A program made the position numbers and the translations under genes. Below the pieces are notes generated by a model. It saw only the letters and a list, made by a program, of their open reading frames with translations, was not told where the DNA came from and did not search any database. This document shows positions 17,428 to 25,230 of a DNA stretch of 64,000 nucleotides, in pieces. Source of the DNA: Chloroflexota bacterium (GTDB lineage Bacteria; Chloroflexota; Anaerolineae; Promineifilales; Promineifilaceae); assembly GCA_018004935.1 (NCBI GenBank), contig JAGNBF010000027.1:1-64000 (forward strand). Direction: 5' to 3'. Position 1 is the first letter of the stretch. The number at the start of each line of letters is the position of its first letter.

Positions 17428-17502
17428 ATGAGTAAACCAATGGCACGTTTTGGACCGCGAAAAGTCAGACGTATGAGGAAAAACGGGAATCATCATGCCT
17501 AA
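17428..17502 (+). CDS. Possible basic microprotein overlapping the spike start
   Basis: A 24-codon frame, MSKPMARFGPRKVRRMRKNG plus four residues, fills the gap between the LysM and spike genes and overlaps the spike start by eight bases. It is strongly basic (nine Arg/Lys). It could serve as a coupling leader or be chance. Nothing else supports it. Confidence 0.2.
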   Translation: MSKPMARFGPRKVRRMRKNGNHHA

Positions 17503-19246
17503 TAAGCCTGTTACCAGTCAAACCAAAATTACCGTTAGTGGTGCTGAGGTTTCCAATGAGGTGTATTCATCTTTACTGGAAGTGGTTGTGGATCAACATA
17601 GCCATTTGCCGGGTATGTTTACCTTGCGCCTGACGATGAAATTTGACGGGAACGAGATCAGTATTTTGGACGGTGGCCCTTTTGATCTGGCCAAAGAAGT
17701 GGAAATCAAAGGGTCGAAAGAAGGTGATGGCGAGGCCCTTACTTTGATAAAAGGGGAGATTACTTCTCTGGAACCTCGTTTTGAACCGGGGAAAACGGGC
17801 GAGTTGGTTGTCCGTGGTTATCATAAATCGCATCGTTTGTTGCGAGATATTAAGAGTCGGACTTTTGTTAATCAGAAAGACAGTCAGATTGCCGAAACAA
17901 TGGCTGGTGAAGCTGGTTTATCTGCGCAAGTGGATGCCACAACAACCACTTATAAATATTTAGCACAACATAATCAATCGAATCTGGCGTTTCTGATGCA
18001 ACGAGCCTGGCGTATTGGTTATGAATGTTTTGTGGATGAGGGGAAGCTGTATTTCCGTAAGCCACCCACATCTGGGCCTGTTGTTACCCTGAAGTATGGT
18101 GAAGATTTGTTATCGTTTCATCCTCGGATGACTCTGGCGGAGCAGGTGGGTACAGTAGAAGTCCACGGGTGGGATCCAGATAAGCAACAGGCGATTGTGG
18201 GTGTAGCCAACAATGGGGCGTTATATCCGCGTATTGGTGAGAGCAAAGACGGTAAAGCCTGGTCTAACAATTTTGGGGCGGCCAAATATGTTGTGGTTGA
18301 TCAACCGGTTGTAGATCAGGCTGAGGCGAATAAGATTGCTGAGGCACGCTTTAATGAAATCAGTGGGGGTTTTGTGGAAGCCGAAGGGGTGGCTTTTCGT
18401 CGCCCTGATATTAAAGCGGGAACTTATGCGAAATTGGAGAATGTGGGGACGCGGTTTAGTGGTGACTATCTGGTAACGAGCGCCCAGCATGTGATGAGTG
18501 CTGAAGGGTTTAAGACAACTTTTACCGTGCAGGGTATGCGTACTGGCTCACTAGCGGAAACTATTTTTCAGGCACCCCCGATAGAGCGGTGGGTGGGTGT
18601 GGTGGTAGGGGTGGTAACGAATACGAATGACCCAGAAACCAAAGGGCGTATTAAGGTTCGGTTTCCGTGGATAAGTGAGACAATGGAAAGTGATTGGGCC
18701 AGGTTAGTAGGACCTGGAGCAGGGAAGAATGCTGGTTTTTGTGCGGTGCCGGAAGTGAATGATGAAGTGATGGTGGCTTTTGAGCATGGCGATTTTAACC
18801 GGCCCGTTGTGTTGGGTGGGGTGTGGAGTAAGGACAAGTTGAAAGAGCCGGAAGAGACCGCGGCCGCGGCCGCGAGTGAACGCCCTCTGGTACGTGCCTG
18901 GCGTTCTATAAAAGGTCACCGTATTGTCATGTATGATGACAACAAGAAAAAAATCGAAGTGACGACCACTGGTGGTCATACTATTGTTCTGGATGATCAG
19001 AACAAAAAGGTCGAAGTAAAAACTTCGGGCGGTCATACCGTTGCTATGGATGATCAGGGTCAGAAGGTGGAAGTGAGCCACAGTGGTGGCACCAGTAAAG
19101 TAACAATGGAGTCGGCTAAGGTGGCGGTTGCTGGGACGCAAATTGAGATTAAAGGCACTGGCAGTGTCAAGCTGGAAGGTGCCACGGTGGATATAACGGC
19201 AAGTGGCCCCTTGAGTCTGAAAGGGGCGGTGGTGAAGATAAACTAG
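17495..19246 (+). CDS. VgrG/gp5-gp27-like spike and hub protein (Afp8-like)
   Basis: 583 residues. The N-terminal about 350 form the hub (phage late control D-like) region: SSLLEVVVDQHSHLPGMFTL, YHKSHRLLRDIKSRTFVNQK, LAFLMQRAWRIGYECFVDEG. Residues 367-445 form the gp5 OB-fold: VGVVTNTNDPETKGRIKVRF, WARLVGPGAGKNAGFCAVPE, NDEVMVAFEHGDFNRPVVLG. The C-terminus is a repetitive beta-helix with units such as GGHTIVLDDQNKKVEVKTSG. A stretch of Ala codons near residue 458 is created by two overlapping GCGGCCGC words. The trimeric spike carries the PAAR-like tip encoded next and punctures the target membrane. Confidence 0.96.
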   Translation: MPNKPVTSQTKITVSGAEVSNEVYSSLLEVVVDQHSHLPGMFTLRLTMKFDGNEISILDGGPFDLAKEVEIKGSKEGDGEALTLIKGEITSLEPRFEPGKTGELVVRGYHKSHRLLRDIKSRTFVNQKDSQIAETMAGEAGLSAQVDATTTTYKYLAQHNQSNLAFLMQRAWRIGYECFVDEGKLYFRKPPTSGPVVTLKYGEDLLSFHPRMTLAEQVGTVEVHGWDPDKQQAIVGVANNGALYPRIGESKDGKAWSNNFGAAKYVVVDQPVVDQAEANKIAEARFNEISGGFVEAEGVAFRRPDIKAGTYAKLENVGTRFSGDYLVTSAQHVMSAEGFKTTFTVQGMRTGSLAETIFQAPPIERWVGVVVGVVTNTNDPETKGRIKVRFPWISETMESDWARLVGPGAGKNAGFCAVPEVNDEVMVAFEHGDFNRPVVLGGVWSKDKLKEPEETAAAAASERPLVRAWRSIKGHRIVMYDDNKKKIEVTTTGGHTIVLDDQNKKVEVKTSGGHTVAMDDQGQKVEVSHSGGTSKVTMESAKVAVAGTQIEIKGTGSVKLEGATVDITASGPLSLKGAVVKIN

Positions 19247-19340
19247 TCGTCTGACAGGTGAGATTTGTCGGATAATAACGGGCGGCACAGTCAGTGATAC
19301 ACCAGGGTATTCCAGGCAGATTGTCTGAGGAGCAGGGAAA

Positions 19341-19730
19341 ATGGCACAATTGGTTTGTAATGCGGCCCAAATGCAATGTAGCTTTGGTATTGCCCCAGCG
19401 GTGTTGATTATAACACCGGAAAATATGGTGTTTACCAGCAATATGCCCGCGGCCACGATTATGGATTATGTGCCGATGAAAAATATCCCGACATTTGGCA
19501 TGTGCCAGTCAATCGCTAACCCGGCGGTCGCGGCCGCGACATCTGCCGCATTGGGTGTGTTTACCCCGGCCCCTTGTATTCCGGTTACAACCGCCCCCTG
19601 GGCACCTGGCTCCCCCACTGTCCTGGTGAGTAACAAACCAGCCCTCAATAATACCTCAAAGTGTATGTGTACCTGGGGTGGTGTTATCTCCATCATAGCG
19701 CCAGGCCAAATGCAAACGACTGTTCCCTAA
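19341..19730 (+). CDS. PAAR-like spike tip protein (DUF4280)
   Basis: 129 residues rich in Pro, Ala and Cys: AQLVCNAAQMQCSFGIAP, MDYVPMKNIPTFGMCQS, TPAPCIPVTTAPWAPG, SKCMCTWGGVISI. This is the DUF4280 variety of PAAR-like cone that caps the spike, with the cysteines probably binding a metal ion at the apex. It is the Afp10 counterpart. A good ribosome binding site (GAGGAGCAGGG) precedes the ATG. It lies directly after the spike gene, as expected. Confidence 0.93.
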   Translation: MAQLVCNAAQMQCSFGIAPAVLIITPENMVFTSNMPAATIMDYVPMKNIPTFGMCQSIANPAVAAATSAALGVFTPAPCIPVTTAPWAPGSPTVLVSNKPALNNTSKCMCTWGGVISIIAPGQMQTTVP

Positions 19731-19775
19731 CAGCCGTACCAGTTTACTTCTTAATGGATGACGGGAGTCTTTTTT

Positions 19776-20171
19776 ATGGCTACAGATATTATTGGTCGCG
19801 GTTGGGCTTTCCCCCCACGAATTGGCCCCCAAGGCACAATCTTGCTCACCCATGACCGCAACGAAATCGAGCAGGCTATTTTCATCATCCTGACAACCAC
19901 CCCAGGCCAACGAGTCATGCGCCCCACTTTTGGCTCCCGATTACAAGACCTGGTTTTTGCGCCTAATAACAGCCAGACAGCGGCGCAGGCCATCCGGGCC
20001 GTCGAAGAGGCTTTGGGTATGTGGGAACCCCGTATCCGTGTCATTCGCGTAGATGCTTATCCGGATCGGGAAAAAGCCGACCAACTCATCATCGAAATAG
20101 AGTTTGAAGTCAAAGCGACTCATGACCGACGTAGTTTGGTTTATCCGTTTTATCTAATACCTGAAGAATAA
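19776..20171 (+). CDS. gp25-like baseplate wedge protein (Afp9-like)
   Basis: 131 residues from the ATG at 19776, preceded by GGGAG eight bases upstream; an ATG at 19758 lacks a site. The pattern GRGWAFPPRIGPQG, then NEIEQAIFIILTTTPGQRVM, RPTFGSRLQDLVFAPN and WEPRIRVIRVDAYPD is the GPW/gp25 family. gp25 joins the inner baseplate to the sheath and starts sheath polymerisation. The gene sits between the tip and gpJ genes. Confidence 0.95.
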   Translation: MATDIIGRGWAFPPRIGPQGTILLTHDRNEIEQAIFIILTTTPGQRVMRPTFGSRLQDLVFAPNNSQTAAQAIRAVEEALGMWEPRIRVIRVDAYPDREKADQLIIEIEFEVKATHDRRSLVYPFYLIPEE

Positions 20172-20251
20172 AGCCGAAAAACGCAGGAAAGGGCAAGGGT
20201 TAACATCCGCCTGACACCTTTCCTGGAACTAAGTGAGTGTCTAACAATAAC

Positions 20252-20310
20252 TTGGGTGGCGCGGTCGGAAGACCAGTTACAGCAAACTCAAATGTTATTT
20301 GCGAGCGAAA
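20252..20310. repeat. GGTCTCCTGACCG-family repeat before gpJ
   Basis: TGGCGCGGTCGGAAGACCAG...GCGAAACCTAAG closely parallels 34892-34938. Because it covers the in-frame region upstream of 20363, the longer gpJ start at 20237 is unlikely. Confidence 0.75.
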
Positions 20311-20362
20311 CCTAAGTTTTGACGCGCTACGCACCACGAAACACATTACGGGAGACTTTCTT

Positions 20363-22366
20363 ATGTCCTTGCCAGCCCCTAAGTTGGATGATCGCACGTT
20401 TCAAGACATCGTTGACGAAGCCAAAAAGCGCATCCCGCACTTTTGCAAGGAATGGACCGATCATAACGTCAGCGACCCTGGCATTACCCTGATCGAACTA
20501 TTTGCCTGGATGACGGAAATCATCCTTTACCGGATGAATCAGGTGCCAGACTTGCACTATGCCAAGTTTATGGACATGTTGGGTATCAAGCTCAAAGAGC
20601 CTGAACCGGCTACCTGCCCGGTCACTTTCTGGCTTTCGGCCCCCCAGGAAATAGGTATTCTGATTCCTGCCGGTACGGAAGTCGCCAGCACCCAAACCGA
20701 AACAGAGCAGGCGATTGTGTTTACCACCGTTGAAAATTTCAGCGTGTTGGTGCCCCAATTGGCCGAGGCACTGAGCCGTATCAGTGCCCGTGATGGGTCT
20801 CGTCGTTATGATGAGCATAATTTGCGCCGCCTGGAAGCCGGTTTTGAGGGCGTGGAGATTTTCTCCCGCCTGCCCACTGAAGGGGATGCACTCTTTTTTG
20901 GTTTTGAAAACGATTTAACTAATCACATTATTGGTTTTGATGTGGATTGTGATCCGGCAGGGGGTGCAGGTATTGATCCTACGTTGCCGCCTTATGTGTG
21001 GGAGGCTTCCACCGGCGGCGCAGAGAATGTACGGTGGCAACCCTGTGAAATTGATTCGGATAATACGAAGGGAATGAACTCGACGGGGCGTATTCTTATT
21101 TATGTGCCCAAGATGGGTAAATACCGGGTAAATAATAAGGAGAGATACTGGATTCGGGTGCGGGTAAAAGAGATTTCCTCCGATGAAATGGAAGAAGGGA
21201 TGTTGCCGTATCAGGTTTCACCACGGGTGCGCCAGATTCGGGTGGCTTCCTGGGGAGGAACAACTGAGGCGGTACATGCCCAACGAATTCACAAGGAGTT
21301 TTTAGGGCGGAGTGATGGTTCGGCGGGGCAGAGGTTCTTTTTGCAAATGACGCCGTTGTTAAAACGACAACCCGGTGAGCATTTGACGGTGCAGGCAGAA
21401 GGAGAGAAACCTCAAGTATGGCGTGAAGTGGATGATTTTTCCAAAACGGGTTCTACCGATAAGGTGTATGTATTAGATAGCATCACCGGGGAGTTGCGTT
21501 TTGCGCCAGCAATTCGCCAGCAGGATGGTACGATTAAGCTGTATGGGGCTATTCCCACGCGCAATGCCAATTTGATTTTTGAAGGGTATCGTTTTGGCGG
21601 AGGACAGGAAGGCAATGTACAACCCAATCATCTGAATACTCTAAAAACATCTATTCCCTATATTGGGCGGGTGGAAAACCGGAAACCAGCGTTTGGTGGC
21701 CTGGATTCTGAGTCTATGGAATCGGCTATGATGCGGGCACCTGCGCTGATGCAGTCTCGGGAACGAGCGGTAACGGAAGATGATTTTGAGTTTCTGGCCC
21801 GAGAGGCGATTCCGGCGGCGATTAGTCGGGTGAAATGTATTCAGCCGAAGCCCTCAGAAGTGGGGCGAATTGTGCCAGGGCAGATTTATGTGCTGGTGAT
21901 TCCGCGTGTGTTGTATCCCCCTGGGTATCTGGATCCGGTGGAATTGCGGCCGCATGATGCCGATATTTCCAAGTTACAAAAATACCTGGATGAACGCCGT
22001 TTGCTCACAGCTCGCCTCAGTATTCAGGCCCCGGCTTATCATTGGGTCGCCGTGAAGGTGCAGTTACGCGCCGCCCCGGGGGCAAACCAAACGGCGGTGG
22101 AAACGGAATTACTTAACCGGTTATATCGTTTTTTGAACCCGCTCACTGGTGGGCAGGATGGTAAAGGGTGGCCTTTTGGCCGCGATTTGTATATTTCTGA
22201 TGTGTACCAATGTTTGCAGGGGGCGCCCAATGTGCTGTTTGTGCGGGCCGTAGAAATGTACACGGCCGCAGAAGGGGGTGCTCCACAAAGTGGTGCACTC
22301 GAGGTGGTGAATGTGGTGGCCCATGGCGTTATCGCCTCTGGTGTGCATCAAATAGAATTTGTTTAA
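20363..22366 (+). CDS. Baseplate J-like protein (gp6/Afp11-like)
   Basis: 667 residues from the ATG at 20363, with GGGAGA seven bases upstream. The start SLPAPKLDDRTFQDIVDEAK and EWTDHNVSDPGITLIELFAW with MTEIILYRMNQVPD are hallmarks of the large baseplate J proteins of eCIS. Further marks are REAIPAAISRVKCIQPKPSE and, near the C-terminus, WPFGRDLYISDVYQCLQG. The protein builds the wedge ring of the baseplate around the hub. It closes the core structural run. The next genes encode cargo, and its usual partner, the gpI/Afp12 gene, is displaced to 33134. Confidence 0.95.
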   Translation: MSLPAPKLDDRTFQDIVDEAKKRIPHFCKEWTDHNVSDPGITLIELFAWMTEIILYRMNQVPDLHYAKFMDMLGIKLKEPEPATCPVTFWLSAPQEIGILIPAGTEVASTQTETEQAIVFTTVENFSVLVPQLAEALSRISARDGSRRYDEHNLRRLEAGFEGVEIFSRLPTEGDALFFGFENDLTNHIIGFDVDCDPAGGAGIDPTLPPYVWEASTGGAENVRWQPCEIDSDNTKGMNSTGRILIYVPKMGKYRVNNKERYWIRVRVKEISSDEMEEGMLPYQVSPRVRQIRVASWGGTTEAVHAQRIHKEFLGRSDGSAGQRFFLQMTPLLKRQPGEHLTVQAEGEKPQVWREVDDFSKTGSTDKVYVLDSITGELRFAPAIRQQDGTIKLYGAIPTRNANLIFEGYRFGGGQEGNVQPNHLNTLKTSIPYIGRVENRKPAFGGLDSESMESAMMRAPALMQSRERAVTEDDFEFLAREAIPAAISRVKCIQPKPSEVGRIVPGQIYVLVIPRVLYPPGYLDPVELRPHDADISKLQKYLDERRLLTARLSIQAPAYHWVAVKVQLRAAPGANQTAVETELLNRLYRFLNPLTGGQDGKGWPFGRDLYISDVYQCLQGAPNVLFVRAVEMYTAAEGGAPQSGALEVVNVVAHGVIASGVHQIEFV

Positions 22367-22592
22367 TGAACGAGTAGTGCAATAGACAAGATTTGTTGGT
22401 GGGAAGGTGGTGGCACGGTCAGGAGACCGGCCACCGCTATTCGACGGAATAAGTTTGTTGAACTACTAGAGAGTGGGGTTGTACCTGGAGAGTAAGAAGA
22501 ATAATTACCTTCGTCTTACTCTGTTGTTGACCCACACTTCCAGATCTTGCTCCCATTGATGAATCAACCCTGCTAAAGGAGCTTAATCACCC
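22367..22592. other. Gap with GGTCTCCTGACCG-family repeat and a small hairpin
   Basis: Holds a repeat copy at about 22415-22440 and a 9-bp hairpin AGAGTAAGA (22489-22497)/TCTTACTCT (22514-22522). AAAGGAG lies ahead of the next gene. A break between structural and cargo transcription units is possible; no promoter is obvious. Confidence 0.5.
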
Positions 22593-24011
22593 ATGAGCCA
22601 AAAACAGTCTACACCGCAAACGCAACAGGCTCATAAGCCCCCGGCCGCGGCCGCGAAAACGGGGGGAGTTGCTGACCTCGTGCCCGCCTTACCCCAGGCA
22701 ATGTTTCAAGCCAATAGCCTGGGTTTACCGCCAAATCCGACTACGCGGCCGCAACGTCAGGCGCAAATTTTGCAAATGCAACGCCAACATGGCAATGCCT
22801 TTGTTCAACGCCACCTCGGTGTTAACACCGCTCCACCCGCCCCACCTATTCCGGTCAGAGTGGCACCTCCAGCCCAGGTACAACGCGCCAACGATCCCCC
22901 TACGGCTCTGCTCAAAATTCCCTACGCCTACAACTGGGAAACCAAAACGGATATAGGTAAATACGTCAAAATTACCAAAGTCGCTTTTAAAATTGAAGGC
23001 GCCTTGACGGAGATGGCCCCCGCCGGACAAAACCCGGCCAGCACTCCCCCTACCGTAAATGTCGGTGGGCAAAGTGACTCAAAGGATGCCAAGAAAGATA
23101 CGGTAGCTATTTCTATCGAACGGAAAAAACAGACGGATGATTGGTTTAGCCAGAAAATCAGCTCGATAGATAAATCCATCAAGCCCTACGAAAAAGAAAG
23201 TGCCGGTTTCAAGAAATCGGATAAAGATATGCAGGGCAAAGTGGCTTATGAGGCAGGCGTAGATATTAGCCCCTTCCTCTTTGATGGTGGTAAGGCCAAT
23301 CTGGCCGCTGAATTTAATTTGCTGAATGTGAAGAAGGAGCCAGGCAAAAAGCCGGAGTTTACCTTCCTTTCTGTTGTACCTAAGGCCTCCCTCGGTGGGG
23401 CGGCGAAAAACTTCCCGGTAGATGGTTTCCAGGCGGAGTTGAAGGGTGAGCTTTCGGTTACTTTTGAACCGGACTATGTGACCTTAGCCCAATTGGCGCT
23501 GGAATGCCCCGCTACTTGGGTGTTAGCGTTGGCCGCGGGTGGTGCCGCGCTCGTCTATTTCTCCTTCAAAGATTATGACCGGCGGGCCAAGCTGTTCCAA
23601 GGGGTTAAGGCGAAGGCTAATTCTTTGGCTAAAGCGGGTGCCACCTATGCCTCGGCCGTTACTGGCAAGACAGCACCTCCCAGTGGAAGTATCGAAAAGG
23701 AAGCCTTTAGCAAAGGACGGGCGGACCTGGCTAAGGTGTTGGCCGATGCTGGTATTTCCGAAGATGAATTTAAGGATTTGTTGAAAGATCAGAAGTTGGA
23801 GAATGACTTCTTTACCAAGGCATCAAGTGATTATGTCAATCAGGCCTTGGGGACATTTGAAGGCAAAGTTCGTGATGAGATCAAGGCGTGGCATAGTGAA
23901 CATTATGTCCAATCCTTCTTTGCCGGTGTGTATGCGGCGGATGATATTGCTACCGCAGAAGCAATTATTGATGAGGCTAAAGCAAGTGGTGGCCAGCCGA
24001 CCATGGGATAA
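22593..24011 (+). CDS. Putative eCIS cargo protein 1
   Basis: 472 residues. The first 45 are Gln/Pro/Ala-rich and flexible. Residues 50-75 hold the motif TTRPQRQAQILQMQRQHGNA then VQRHL, which is shared with the next two proteins. The central part (110-310) is a charged, probably beta-rich domain with no family I recognise. Residues about 300-325 contain the hydrophobic stretch ALECPATWVLALAAGGAALV, a possible membrane-inserting helix. A helical C-terminal region follows (YASAVTGKTAP, DEFKDLLKDQKLENDFF). The location directly after gpJ and the shared N-terminus suggest a payload. The target and activity are unknown. Confidence 0.65.
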   Translation: MSQKQSTPQTQQAHKPPAAAAKTGGVADLVPALPQAMFQANSLGLPPNPTTRPQRQAQILQMQRQHGNAFVQRHLGVNTAPPAPPIPVRVAPPAQVQRANDPPTALLKIPYAYNWETKTDIGKYVKITKVAFKIEGALTEMAPAGQNPASTPPTVNVGGQSDSKDAKKDTVAISIERKKQTDDWFSQKISSIDKSIKPYEKESAGFKKSDKDMQGKVAYEAGVDISPFLFDGGKANLAAEFNLLNVKKEPGKKPEFTFLSVVPKASLGGAAKNFPVDGFQAELKGELSVTFEPDYVTLAQLALECPATWVLALAAGGAALVYFSFKDYDRRAKLFQGVKAKANSLAKAGATYASAVTGKTAPPSGSIEKEAFSKGRADLAKVLADAGISEDEFKDLLKDQKLENDFFTKASSDYVNQALGTFEGKVRDEIKAWHSEHYVQSFFAGVYAADDIATAEAIIDEAKASGGQPTMG

Positions 24012-24025
24012 ATTCAGGTGGAAGG

Positions 24026-25219
24026 ATGAAATCTGGGGTAAAACAGGGTAAACATCAAGAAAAAACTGCCGTTAATAAACGGGTTTTGCCCTCGCGCCCA
24101 ACGGATGGGTTTACCGCTGTGCCTGCCCCCCAGTTGCCCGCATTGGCGAATTACCCGACAACGCGGCCGCAACGCCAGGCGCAGGTGTTGCAAATGCAAA
24201 AACAACAGGGCAACCGTTCTGTCCAGCGCACCCTGGCCCATCTACAACGCACAGATGGGGAAGAAGAAGCCGCGGCCGCGCCTCGGGTCTTGAATGCCGG
24301 GGGCATTAATATTCACGAACAAGTACCCGGTTATGGCCTGATACCCACGCTCCAACGTGCCCCTACCCCGGCCAAACCGGCGGAAAAAGTGAAGTCTCAC
24401 GTTAAACTTAAATCAAATTCGCCGCAAATGCAGGCGTTGCCCGCGGCCGCAATTGGAGCCGCGCATGGTCGCCCCGATGCGGTAGGTTGGACAACCCCCC
24501 AGTGGGATGTGGCCGTCTCTTATGCCGATGAACAAAATGTCCATGTGGCCGTGACGCTCGATTTTCGGGTGGAATTGCCCATAGATTATGATGCGGATGC
24601 GGCCGCGGTTGTTATTGACCATGAATTGGGCCATGTACGTATTGCCGAGCGTAAAGCGCAAACCCACATGGTAGATGAAGTCAACGCCGAGTTTCAGAAG
24701 TTGGACAAAGTGGAAAGCGAATCCCAGATTCAAACCATTTTGAATGGGGCCTCTGCCAAACTAAAAGAGGCCGAAAAACAGGCCTCAACCCAATACGATA
24801 ACACCGATTATGCTCGAATGGTTGAAGCCTACCAGGGCGTGCGTAAATCATTGGCTGAATTAGCGTCTAAATCGGCCGCTATTGCCCAGGTAGCCGACTC
24901 CTTGCGTAGCGTCAATAATCGGCTGTTATTAAGCCTGCGTAGTTACGATTTCGGTACTATCCAGAGTCTGTCAGATGCCGCGATTGCCGCTCGTGGGGGG
25001 TTGAGTGCTCAGGAATTGGCTCGTCTGCAATACAACAAAGAGTTTAAAGGGCTGGTAGGCACTTGCCAGAGCCGTATTCAGGCTACTCGCCAGACTGATT
25101 TGATGTTGGGCGTGGACCCGGAGAATATTCCAGATGATGTCAAAGCCAAACTGACAGCGTTGGAAGGGACACTGGGTGGTTTTACTTTCTCACCCACAGG
25201 GGCCACGGCCGGTTATTAA
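24026..25219 (+). CDS. Putative eCIS cargo protein 2, DUF922-like metallopeptidase
   Basis: 397 residues, 14 bases after cargo 1. Residues 45-70 repeat the cargo motif (TTRPQRQAQVLQMQKQQGNR, SVQRTL). Residues about 150-215 contain GWTTPQWDVAVSYAD, VTLDFRVELPIDYD and then VVIDHELGHVRIAE. HELGH at 199-203 is a zinc-metallopeptidase HExxH motif, and its setting resembles DUF922. The C-terminal half is helical. A zinc protease as eCIS payload would fit known toxin types, but the active-site third ligand is not certain. The alternative is a non-catalytic structural use of the motif, as debated for DUF4157. Confidence 0.7.
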   Translation: MKSGVKQGKHQEKTAVNKRVLPSRPTDGFTAVPAPQLPALANYPTTRPQRQAQVLQMQKQQGNRSVQRTLAHLQRTDGEEEAAAAPRVLNAGGINIHEQVPGYGLIPTLQRAPTPAKPAEKVKSHVKLKSNSPQMQALPAAAIGAAHGRPDAVGWTTPQWDVAVSYADEQNVHVAVTLDFRVELPIDYDADAAAVVIDHELGHVRIAERKAQTHMVDEVNAEFQKLDKVESESQIQTILNGASAKLKEAEKQASTQYDNTDYARMVEAYQGVRKSLAELASKSAAIAQVADSLRSVNNRLLLSLRSYDFGTIQSLSDAAIAARGGLSAQELARLQYNKEFKGLVGTCQSRIQATRQTDLMLGVDPENIPDDVKAKLTALEGTLGGFTFSPTGATAGY

Positions 25220-25230
25220 GGGGGTCGTCT

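Noticed and set aside
20237-20362. Longer gpJ start
   Set aside because: It overlaps a GGTCTCCTGACCG-family repeat; family similarity begins at 20363 with a ribosome site.
4608-22366. Prophage or type VI secretion system
   Set aside because: No capsid, portal, terminase, integrase or T6SS membrane-complex (TssJLM) genes were seen. AAA ATPase, DUF4255 cap and DUF4157 genes point to an eCIS.
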